Assembly: GCA_018670825.1 (NCBI GenBank)
Contig: JABHIW010000110.1
Span: forward strand, 1-64,000
Origin: Candidatus Scalindua sp.
GTDB taxonomy: Bacteria > Planctomycetota > Brocadiia > Brocadiales > Scalinduaceae
Reading direction: 5' to 3'
DNA: 64,000 nt
Each line of letters begins with the position of its first letter. The first letter of the stretch is position 1. Below, piece after piece: positions 1 to 7,989 of the stretch. The notes below the pieces were generated by a model. The model made no database searches. It was given only the letters and a program-made list of their open reading frames with translations, and was not told the origin of the DNA. The position numbers and the translations under genes were made by a program.

Positions 1-2
1 AT

Positions 3-1484
3 TTATGCAAAGTCTGTTTTACAGTAAAACTGCGAAGCTATAAGCTCTTTACCATAAAAATATACCTGTTGCTGTCTAACGAGTCCAAGGTGTCTATTGT
101 TAAAAATTATTATCTTAATATCCAGGTTCAACTCAGACAATGTTGACAATTCCTGAATATTCATCAAAAACGATCCGTCCCCGCTGAAACAGATAACTTT
201 TTTCCCGGGATTAGCTAAACTTGCTCCAATTGCGGCCGGAAATCCAAAACCCATTGTCCCTAAGCCTCCGGAGGTCAGCAATGTTCTGGGTTTTGAAAAA
301 GGATAATACTGTGCAACCCACATCTGGTGTTGTCCAACATCCGTGGTGATGATCGTCTCCTCTCCCGCAAAGCCTCCTATCTTTTTTATCATTACCTCTG
401 GTGATTGTTCATCCTGTTTCACCATTTTAGAAATTGGATATTTTTCTCTCATATCCATTATGGTTTCTGTCCATTTTTTTCTAGCATTATGCTCAATCAG
501 AGGTAGTAGTTGTTTTATTGCCTGCTTAATATCACCCTGAATAGCAATATCCGCTTTTTTTATTTTATTTATTTCCGCACCATCGATATCTATATGTATT
601 ATCCTGGCGTTTGGACAGAACTCTTTAACTTTGCCTGTCGCACGGTCATCAAACCTGACCCCAAAAGCGAGTATCAGGTCGGTTTCGTGCATGATATGGT
701 TAGTATACCTTTGCCCATGCATGCCAAGCATCCCTATAAACATATCGTCACCACTTGGAAAACATCCCAGGCCCATCAAAGTAGAAGTAACCGGAATAGA
801 ATTTTTATGTGCAAAATCCATCAAGATATCTTCCGCTCCAGATAAAATGATTCCTCCACCCGTATACAAAACAGGTTTTTTAGAACTATTTATCATTTCC
901 GCCGCTCTCTCAATCGTAGCCTCATCAATACATATAGACAGGTCATCTTCATCAAACGACCTGTCGAAAGACTCTATTTTGATCGTTTCCAGTTGAACAT
1001 CTTTAGGTATATCTATCAAAACAGGCCCAGGTCGCCCTTCTGAGGCTATACGGAAAGCTTCCGGAATTGCACTCAATAGTTCTTTCGCCGACCGAATAAG
1101 AAAATTGTGTTTTGTTATCGGTATTGTCATTCCGTAAGTATCAACTTCTTGAAATGCATCCGTTCCTATTAAAGAAGAAGGAACCTGTCCTGTTATAGCA
1201 ATTATGGGAACCGAATCCATTTTAGCATCCGCTATGGCGGTCATAAGGTTAGTCGCCCCAGGTCCGCTGCAAGCAAAACAAACCGCAGTCTTACCCGTTG
1301 ATCTGGCCATCCCGTGTGACATAAAACCGGCTCCCTGTTCATGTCTTGCAAGGATATGCCTTATCTTACTTTTGCCAAGCGCACTATACAGAGGTAAATT
1401 TGTGCCTCCCGGTATACCCGCAATAATATCTATTCCTTCTCTTTCTAATAATTTTATTGTTATCTCTGCACCTGAATATTTCAT
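3..1484 (-). CDS. ilvB: Acetolactate synthase large subunit (ThDP-dependent), truncated at the left window edge
   Basis: N-terminus GAEITIKLLEREGIDIIAGIPGG, RHEQGAGFMSHGMARSTGKTAVCFACSGPGATNL, ThDP motif GDGSFLMNIQEL; strong RBS (aaaggag) upstream of ATG; preceded by Val-rich leaders. Confidence 0.93.
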   Translation of the reverse strand: MKYSGAEITIKLLEREGIDIIAGIPGGTNLPLYSALGKSKIRHILARHEQGAGFMSHGMARSTGKTAVCFACSGPGATNLMTAIADAKMDSVPIIAITGQVPSSLIGTDAFQEVDTYGMTIPITKHNFLIRSAKELLSAIPEAFRIASEGRPGPVLIDIPKDVQLETIKIESFDRSFDEDDLSICIDEATIERAAEMINSSKKPVLYTGGGIILSGAEDILMDFAHKNSIPVTSTLMGLGCFPSGDDMFIGMLGMHGQRYTNHIMHETDLILAFGVRFDDRATGKVKEFCPNARIIHIDIDGAEINKIKKADIAIQGDIKQAIKQLLPLIEHNARKKWTETIMDMREKYPISKMVKQDEQSPEVMIKKIGGFAGEETIITTDVGQHQMWVAQYYPFSKPRTLLTSGGLGTMGFGFPAAIGASLANPGKKVICFSGDGSFLMNIQELSTLSELNLDIKIIIFNNRHLGLVRQQQVYFYGKELIASQFYCKTDFA

Positions 1485-1505
1485 GATTACTCCTTTAATA
1501 TAAAT

Positions 1506-1540
1506 AAAAAAAACCCCTGCCAGAACGCAACTGGCAGAGG
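1506..1540 (-). terminator. Rho-independent terminator/attenuator 2 upstream of ilvB
   Basis: Minus strand CCTCTGCCAG-ttgcgtt-CTGGCAGGGG followed by TTTTTTTT; lies between leader peptide 2 and the ilvB start. Confidence 0.85.
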
Positions 1541-1569
1541 CTTATAAACAATTTAATGCAGACAAACCC

Positions 1570-1638
1570 CTACGGAGGTAGCAACACACTACCTTCTACT
1601 ACAAATACAACTACATTATGCAAATTTATTAAATCCAT
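1570..1638 (-). CDS. ilv leader peptide 2, MDLINLHNVVVFVVEGSVLLPP (22 aa)
   Basis: ATG preceded by aaaggagagag RBS; 6 Val and 4 Leu codons; stop 30 nt before terminator hairpin 2. Confidence 0.8.
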   Translation of the reverse strand: MDLINLHNVVVFVVEGSVLLPP

Positions 1639-1668
1639 CTCTCTCCTTTACTAATTCCCTTTGCCAAT

Positions 1669-1702
1669 AAAAAAAACCCCTTCCGGTTTTAACCGAAAGG
1701 GG
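1669..1702 (-). terminator. Rho-independent terminator/attenuator 1
   Basis: Minus strand CCCCTTTCGGTT-AA-AACCGGAAGGGG followed by TTTTTTTT. Confidence 0.88.
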
Positions 1703-1732
1703 TTTATATATTTAAGTTTGACCTGTTACCCT

Positions 1733-1822
1733 TTATCCGGTGAAAAACCTCCAGACGGACTCCACCACGACTACCTCGACCACAGTAGTCACATTTTCGT
1801 TCGCAGCATTGTAGAGTCTCAT
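1733..1822 (-). CDS. ilv leader peptide 1, MRLYNAANENVTTVVEVVVVESVWRFFTG (29 aa)
   Basis: Val-rich run (VVEVVVVESV) in an ORF with upstream ggaaag; stop 31 nt before terminator hairpin 1; same arrangement as leader 2. Confidence 0.78.
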   Translation of the reverse strand: MRLYNAANENVTTVVEVVVVESVWRFFTG

Positions 1823-2218
1823 TCTTTCCATTTTTCCACCGATTTTCAACTAATAGGTGACATTGTACTCTTATTTTAATATTTGTCAACTTTCAAAGAC
1901 CTAACATGAATCAAAAAAGTGTTGTAGCTTATTCTAAAATAAGCGATAGCATCAAAAAGACACGAGTTTATAATCGACAAATATTTGTTGTTAGTTCCTA
2001 TTTTCCGTTAATAAAATAATCTCAAAATTACCGGATTTTGAGCTAACTAGATTTGACGGTAGTATTAAATAAATTATGGTAGCTTGGAGATTCTTTCAGA
2101 ATAGAAAAGTTATTGCAGTAAGTCAGCAAGCGAGATGTGGTTTTTGGGTGGATAATGTATAGAATGTAGTAAAAAGAATTAAAAGCAAAAAGGCGTTATG
2201 ACGCTTCAGCAATTTCAA

Positions 2219-4531
2219 TTACTCAAACACAAAACCTTTCTCTTTAATAACCTTCAAGCACGCATCCACTACATCTGAGTCATAACAAATACCCTTACTC
2301 TTGCAGACTTCCTCCAATGCCTTGTCTATACCAAGAGCAGGACGGTAAGGCCGGTGTGAGGACATAGCCTCAACAACATCTGCCACACATAAAATCCTTG
2401 CTTCAATAAGAATGTCATTGTTTGACAAACCCAGAGGATAGCCTGAACCATCAACATGTTCATGATGCTGATGCACAATATCCGCAATAGGCCATGGGAA
2501 TTCAATCCCTTCCAATATATCATAACCGGCCTGAGCATGAGTTCTTACTATATTGAATTCATCTTTAGTCAGCTTGCTAGGTCTGCTCAGAATCTCTCCA
2601 GGGATATGTATCTTACCTATATCATGGAGAATTCCCGCCGTACGAATTCCGGCAACCTGATTCTCTGACAGCCCCATCTCTTCTGCAATTGCACAGCCTA
2701 GTTCACTCACTCGTTGCTGATGGCCAGCAGTATAAGGGTCCCGCTGTTCAACAGTCAATGCCAATGCCTTTACGACTCCGTCCGTGGTCTTTTTTAGTTT
2801 TTCAATGCCTAACTTCTCTTTCTCTTCAGCCTTCTTACGCTCAGTAATGTCGATGGAAACAACTACGATGTAATCAATTCGACCTTCACTGTCATTAACT
2901 GGTACTAGAGTTGCCTGGAACCACAATTCGTTCCCCTCTATATCACACACAGGATCTTCCCCTGTAATAATTTCGCCTGTTTCTTTAACTTTTTCCAGGT
3001 TTTTAGTCATACTAATTCGGAACGACTCAGGAAAAAAATCAAAAGGATATGGTTTTTCATAAAGCTGTGTGACATCGTCAATTTTGAGAGCTTTTATACC
3101 CGCTGCGCTCATATACTTCAGATTAAAATCGAGATCCACTATTTTTGTGCAAACCGGTGAACTATCTAGCCAAACACGATTTCTTTTCTCAGAGTTCTTT
3201 AATTTCTGCAGCATCTTCTTGCGCTCAGTAATATCCCTTATAATGCCTATAGCATTCCACTTTTTCTTAATCTTTACGGCTGAAAGAGAAAGCTCTATAG
3301 GAAATTCTGTTCCGTCTTTATGTATGGCAGTTAATTCCACTGTTTTCCCGATAAAAGAACCTTGCTCGGTATTCTTGAATGATTTGAATCCTTTTATATG
3401 ATCTGCTCGGAAGTTATCAGGAATAATTGTTTCGTATATTTTCTTACCGATTAATTCTTCTTTTTCGAAGCCAAATAACCTTTCAGAAGCAACATTACAA
3501 AATAAAATATAATTATCATCATTTATCATAATGATGGAATCATTAGCTGCAGTACTTATAGCCCTGAAATTCTCCTCGCTGGTCTTTAGCGTCTCTCCTA
3601 TTAGCTTACGCTCAATAAATGAACTAAGCTGATGAGCAAAGCCGTTTACTAAATCCCTCTCTTCTTTGAGGAACGGACCTTCATCAATTTCAGGTTTTTC
3701 TTGCAGATAGCAAACTTCAACAACACCTGCCTTATTTCCTGCTACTATAATATCAGCTGACTGCATCCATTTGGTTTTTTTAAAATTATCCGTTTTAAAT
3801 TCCTTATCTTCAAAGACTATCCTTCCGCAGGTAATATCCGGATACTGCCAGGCAGGAGAAATTAGAACAGCTGCTCCCTGAAGGGTATCTTCCAAAGAGA
3901 CTTCGACTTGGTTAATAATCTCTGAGAGAGCATAAAGCCCCCCGAGTTCCTTATATCTCTCGCCTAAATCATGCACTCTGTCCTTCAGCGTCCCCTCTGC
4001 CTTCTTGCGCTCAGTGATGTCCTCCTTAATAGCAATAAAGTTGGTAATAATCCCCTTACTGTTTTTGATAGAGGATATTTTTGCATTTTCCCAGTAAATT
4101 TGACCGCTCTTTTTCTTATTACAAAAGTCGCCAGACCATTCACCACCGGAAGTAATATTTTTCCACATTTCTTTATATTCTTCAGGTGAAGTATTTCCGG
4201 TTTTCAGAATACGGGGATTCTGGCCAATGACTTCATGTTCGGTGTATCCGGTTAGTTGATAAAATTTGGAATTAACGTATTCGATATTGGCTTCAGTATC
4301 CGTAATAACAACCGTTACCGGGCTCTGTTCTATAGCACAAGACAACTTTTTATTCTGTTCCTCTATATGCTTATGCTTAGTAATGTCTTTTGCAATTTGT
4401 ACAAAACCGATGAATCCACCTGACGTGTCTAATCTAGGAAAACATGACATCAGGACGACTCCACCCATACATTTAGCTTCTTCTACCGGCTGTAACGTCT
4501 CCTTACATTTTAAAATAGTGCACCCAGGCAA
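2219..4531 (-). CDS. Multi-PAS sensor with C-terminal HD-GYP domain (c-di-GMP phosphodiesterase type); probably the 3' part of a gene broken by an in-frame TGA at 4571-4573
   Basis: Several PAS/PAC repeats (..DITERKKAEE), HD-GYP motifs HDIGKIHIPGEIL and HHEHVDGSGYP; the ORF's TTG start lies mid-PAS domain. Confidence 0.85.
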   Translation of the reverse strand: MPGCTILKCKETLQPVEEAKCMGGVVLMSCFPRLDTSGGFIGFVQIAKDITKHKHIEEQNKKLSCAIEQSPVTVVITDTEANIEYVNSKFYQLTGYTEHEVIGQNPRILKTGNTSPEEYKEMWKNITSGGEWSGDFCNKKKSGQIYWENAKISSIKNSKGIITNFIAIKEDITERKKAEGTLKDRVHDLGERYKELGGLYALSEIINQVEVSLEDTLQGAAVLISPAWQYPDITCGRIVFEDKEFKTDNFKKTKWMQSADIIVAGNKAGVVEVCYLQEKPEIDEGPFLKEERDLVNGFAHQLSSFIERKLIGETLKTSEENFRAISTAANDSIIMINDDNYILFCNVASERLFGFEKEELIGKKIYETIIPDNFRADHIKGFKSFKNTEQGSFIGKTVELTAIHKDGTEFPIELSLSAVKIKKKWNAIGIIRDITERKKMLQKLKNSEKRNRVWLDSSPVCTKIVDLDFNLKYMSAAGIKALKIDDVTQLYEKPYPFDFFPESFRISMTKNLEKVKETGEIITGEDPVCDIEGNELWFQATLVPVNDSEGRIDYIVVVSIDITERKKAEEKEKLGIEKLKKTTDGVVKALALTVEQRDPYTAGHQQRVSELGCAIAEEMGLSENQVAGIRTAGILHDIGKIHIPGEILSRPSKLTKDEFNIVRTHAQAGYDILEGIEFPWPIADIVHQHHEHVDGSGYPLGLSNNDILIEARILCVADVVEAMSSHRPYRPALGIDKALEEVCKSKGICYDSDVVDACLKVIKEKGFVFE

Positions 4532-4570
4532 CGGATCATTACGACAGTGAAAGACCTCACAGCAATTCCT

Positions 4571-5119
4571 TCAAATAATTCCTTGATACTTAGCTTTATG
4601 CTTGGCAACATATGCTTTGTTACATTTTATTATTTTGGCGTCTATATTGTGAATGCTGATCAGGTCTGAGATGGAATCAAACGTGCTTTCCCACTCATAT
4701 TTATCATCTGATACTTGTTTAAATAGTTTGCAGTTGTCATACAGAATTGATTGTTTTTCGCAGGCGTTATTAAGAGTCGTTTTCAACTCTTGTATTTCAA
4801 ATGGTTTGCAAAGAAATGAGAAGGCATGTTTATCCATTGCCGCTATCACACGGTCAGTTTCTGCATAGGCAGTGAAGATGATTACCTCAGTATCCGGAGA
4901 AATATTCTTGGTCTTCTCCAGAGCCATAATGCCATCAGAATCAGGTAGTTCCAGATCCTGCAATACGATGTTATAAAAGTCTTGCTCAACTTTATTAATA
5001 CCATCTTTTGCAGTGTAGGCTGTTTCTGTCAAGTAGCCCTCTAATTCTAGTGTGTCCACCAGACTTTCACAAAGGGCAACATCATCATCGACTATGAGTA
5101 CTTTTGTCTTTTCATTCAT
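4571..5119 (-). CDS. Response regulator receiver + partial PAS domain (5' part of the same interrupted gene)
   Basis: KVLIVDDDVALCESLVDTLELEGY..., receiver Lys motif FLCKPFE; ends within PAS at TGA; downstream frame continues the PAS domain. Confidence 0.85.
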   Translation of the reverse strand: MNEKTKVLIVDDDVALCESLVDTLELEGYLTETAYTAKDGINKVEQDFYNIVLQDLELPDSDGIMALEKTKNISPDTEVIIFTAYAETDRVIAAMDKHAFSFLCKPFEIQELKTTLNNACEKQSILYDNCKLFKQVSDDKYEWESTFDSISDLISIHNIDAKIIKCNKAYVAKHKAKYQGII

Positions 5120-5195
5120 TTTCTTAACATGAAATTATGATTTAATAAACTTGCAGGGTGGACATTCGTAAATACTTTTCTTAGTTGAATATTCC

Positions 5196-5375
5196 TTAAT
5201 CAATAGCCGCAAAGGACCTTATACTTTTCTCTTCCATAAGTTTGCATAGTTTTGATATTTCGTTTAGCGTGAAGCCTTTAGATTTTGCTTCCTTTATGGA
5301 ATTTATCAGTCTTACGTGTTCGTGCGCAAACTCCCTATATCCGGATTCTCGCCTTGGTGGTTTAGAAGATAAAAA
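5196..5375 (-). pseudogene. Truncated MerR-family regulator-like fragment, in frame after the TAG of the hybrid kinase
   Basis: Translation FLSSKPPRRESGYREFAHEHVRLINSIKEAKSKGFTLNEISKLCKLMEEKSIRSFAAID resembles MerR (PRRxESGYRxY...GFSLxEI) but lacks the first helix and a start codon. Confidence 0.6.
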
Positions 5376-7823
5376 CTAAAACGCATCATTTATCTGTTTA
5401 CTCAACTCTGATAATTTAAATGGTTTCTTGACAATAAAATCAATTTCCAGGACCTCTTTTTCCAGCGGAATGAGTTCCTCGGCCCAGCCGGTTATTATGC
5501 CTATCTTTGGACTTTTCTCTAACTCATTCAACGCTTTTACCACGTCATATCCACAGATATCAGGCATTACCAGATCACATAACACAATATCAAATTCTTC
5601 TCTCTTTGATAGTTCTAAGGCATCGGTACCGTTCTCAACAGTCTTGACATTGCAGCCAATTCTGGAAAGTGATTGATCCAGTACACTGCGCATGCCTTCA
5701 TTATCATCTACTACCAGAACACGTAACCCCTTATTCTCCTTATTCTCCTTATTCTCCTTATTCTCCTTTGTCTCCTTTGTCTCCTGAGAGGATTCAGGTA
5801 ATACTGTTTGCTGAACTTTTTTCTTATCATTAGGAATGCTCAGGATAAATGTCGTGCCTTGTCCCACCTCGCTTTCAATATCTATCTTACCACCATGTTC
5901 TTCTATTATGCAGTAAGAAGTGCTCATGCCCAATCCGGTTCCTTCCGGTCTCCTTGTCGTAAAAAAAGGATCAAATACCTTCTTCTTAACTTCTTCAGTC
6001 ATTCCGGTACCAGTATCAGATATGCTTATAAACACAGTATTCTCATCACTCCATGTACAGAATGATAGGCTGCCACCATCTGGCATAGCATTCAATGCAT
6101 TGCTAATTAAATTTATAAACACTTCTCGCAGCTCCGCAGGGTTACAAAGTACTTCAGGAATCTCTTTCATACCTTCTCTGTCTATATGATAGTGTATCCC
6201 ATTGGTCAGAGCCATATTGTTCCATCTGGGCTTTGTAAAATCTATCGTTTGGTTTATCAGATCCCCAATATTAAAAGGTACGAATTTCGTGGTGCCTCGA
6301 CTGGTATTGGTAAATCTAAGCATCTTACTGGCTATTTCGGTACCATCATCAATCGCTCTCATTATGGAACTTAGCTCATTAGCCAACTGCTTATTATTTT
6401 CGTACTCCATCTCAATTAATTGTACTTTGCCAGAGATAACGGCAAGAATGTTATTGAAATCGTGTGCAACCCCGGCAGTTATTGTTCCTAATGATTTCAA
6501 CCTCTCTGATTGTACGAGCGCTTCCTCCGCCTGCTTGCGTTTGATAAAGAGGCCAATCCGGCTGCCGATCGCTGACATCATATTAAGCAAATCATTGTCA
6601 GGCTGTCTTATCTCATGGCTAAAAAAACAGATAACACCAAGTACTTCTTTACCGCTCATAACAGGAAAACCAAAGGCTCCATGTAGCCCCTCTCTTTCTG
6701 CAATGGATGCTCTGAGAAACGTTGTATCATAGACAACATCTTCAATCCATAATGGTTTAGCGCTTTCCCATACTCGGCCCGGAAGCCCAACTTGTGCTGG
6801 AAAAGTTATTTGTTTTGTCGCAGCTTTGAATTCCTCGATCTTAAGAGAACTCAAATGCCAGATTTCTGTATTACGTAAAACACCATCTTGTTGATCGTAT
6901 ATCCAGATTTCTCCAAGGTCCCATTCAAGTGCCGTACATATGGCTTGAAGAATTTTGCCGGAAGCCTCCTTAAGTGTGTTCGATTCTGCCAGTACTTGCG
7001 CGACAACGTTTTGAGCTTTGAGACGTTTGTTCGCTTTATAAAGCTCGGTAATGTCTTCTTTAACTGCTACAAAATGGGTTACAATATCTTTGTCATTTTT
7101 AACAGGAGATATGCTTACAAGTTCCCTATACAAGTCACCATTCTTTTTTTTGTTACATAATTCGCCTTTCCATTCACCACCTGATGTAATAGTTTTCCAT
7201 AAGTTATTGTATGTTTCCACTGATGTTTTACCTGATTGTAAGAATCGCGGGTTTTTGCCAATGGCTTCTTCAAGACGGTAGCCGGTAAGTTCAGTAAACT
7301 TTGGATTTGAATATTCTATATTACCTTTAATATCCGTAATCACAATCGTGACAGAACTGTATTCGGTAGCATGAGACAATTTACACATTTTCTCTTCAGC
7401 CTTTTTACGTTGAGTAATATCATTTACAATGGAAATAAAATAACTCAATTTACCGTCAGGCTTCCGTATTAGAGTCACCGTCAGGCTCACCCAAATAACG
7501 GAGTTGTCCTTCTTGATATAACGTTTTTCTATCGTATAGCTGGAATTTTCACCATCTAAAACCTTCTTTCTAATTTGATACTGAATGTCAAGGTCATCAA
7601 GAAAGGTAATATCATGATATGTACTTTTAAGTATTTCTTGCTCCAAATACCCAGTGATATCACAAAAACGTCTGTTTGCCTTGATAAATTGCCCTTCCAG
7701 ATCAACATAAGCGATACCAACCTGAACTTGATCGAGAGTGTCTTTAAACTGTTCCTCATGCAACTTGAGCATTTCGATCAGCTCTGCCTTTGTCATTTTT
7801 TCGTATTCCATCTTTACGCCCAT
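5376..7823 (-). CDS. Hybrid sensor histidine kinase: PAS-PAS-GAF-HisKA-HATPase-receiver
   Basis: AGVAHDFNNILAVISGKVQL (H box), GTGLGMSTSYCIIEEHGG (G box), LRVLVVDDNEGMRSVL receiver. Confidence 0.92.
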   Translation of the reverse strand: MGVKMEYEKMTKAELIEMLKLHEEQFKDTLDQVQVGIAYVDLEGQFIKANRRFCDITGYLEQEILKSTYHDITFLDDLDIQYQIRKKVLDGENSSYTIEKRYIKKDNSVIWVSLTVTLIRKPDGKLSYFISIVNDITQRKKAEEKMCKLSHATEYSSVTIVITDIKGNIEYSNPKFTELTGYRLEEAIGKNPRFLQSGKTSVETYNNLWKTITSGGEWKGELCNKKKNGDLYRELVSISPVKNDKDIVTHFVAVKEDITELYKANKRLKAQNVVAQVLAESNTLKEASGKILQAICTALEWDLGEIWIYDQQDGVLRNTEIWHLSSLKIEEFKAATKQITFPAQVGLPGRVWESAKPLWIEDVVYDTTFLRASIAEREGLHGAFGFPVMSGKEVLGVICFFSHEIRQPDNDLLNMMSAIGSRIGLFIKRKQAEEALVQSERLKSLGTITAGVAHDFNNILAVISGKVQLIEMEYENNKQLANELSSIMRAIDDGTEIASKMLRFTNTSRGTTKFVPFNIGDLINQTIDFTKPRWNNMALTNGIHYHIDREGMKEIPEVLCNPAELREVFINLISNALNAMPDGGSLSFCTWSDENTVFISISDTGTGMTEEVKKKVFDPFFTTRRPEGTGLGMSTSYCIIEEHGGKIDIESEVGQGTTFILSIPNDKKKVQQTVLPESSQETKETKENKENKENKENKGLRVLVVDDNEGMRSVLDQSLSRIGCNVKTVENGTDALELSKREEFDIVLCDLVMPDICGYDVVKALNELEKSPKIGIITGWAEELIPLEKEVLEIDFIVKKPFKLSELSKQINDAF
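5731..5784 (-). repeat. 9-bp tandem repeat (4 perfect ttattctcc + 2 degenerate tttgtctcc) encoding a KET/KEN linker
   Basis: Direct reading; encodes KETKETKENKENKENKENK-type linker between HATPase and receiver domains. Confidence 0.9.
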
Positions 7824-7989
7824 TCAGACATTCTCTCCGTTAATTCTCACACTCTTATTCGCTAACACCACGACTGGAACATTATTAAGTTATTTAATTA
7901 TCACAGGTAATAAGCAATAGTCAATATGGCTTGATCATACATATATCATGTATTATATATACATAGTATCTGGCATGTGATGGATCCAC

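Noticed and set aside
343-1503. Plus-strand ORFs antisense to ilvB
   Set aside because: Overlap a well-supported conserved gene; no independent evidence of coding
1704-1889. 61-aa minus-strand ORF in the track
   Set aside because: Overlaps the Val-rich ilv leader in another frame and has no RBS or recognisable protein; the leader reading explains the region
4571-4573. Selenocysteine or programmed read-through at the in-frame TGA
   Set aside because: Position corresponds to a Gly in PAS domains, not a redox site, and no SECIS-like structure was recognised; nonsense mutation or sequence error is simpler
5731-5784. Possible CRISPR-like repeat
   Set aside because: 9-bp head-to-tail units without spacers inside a coding linker
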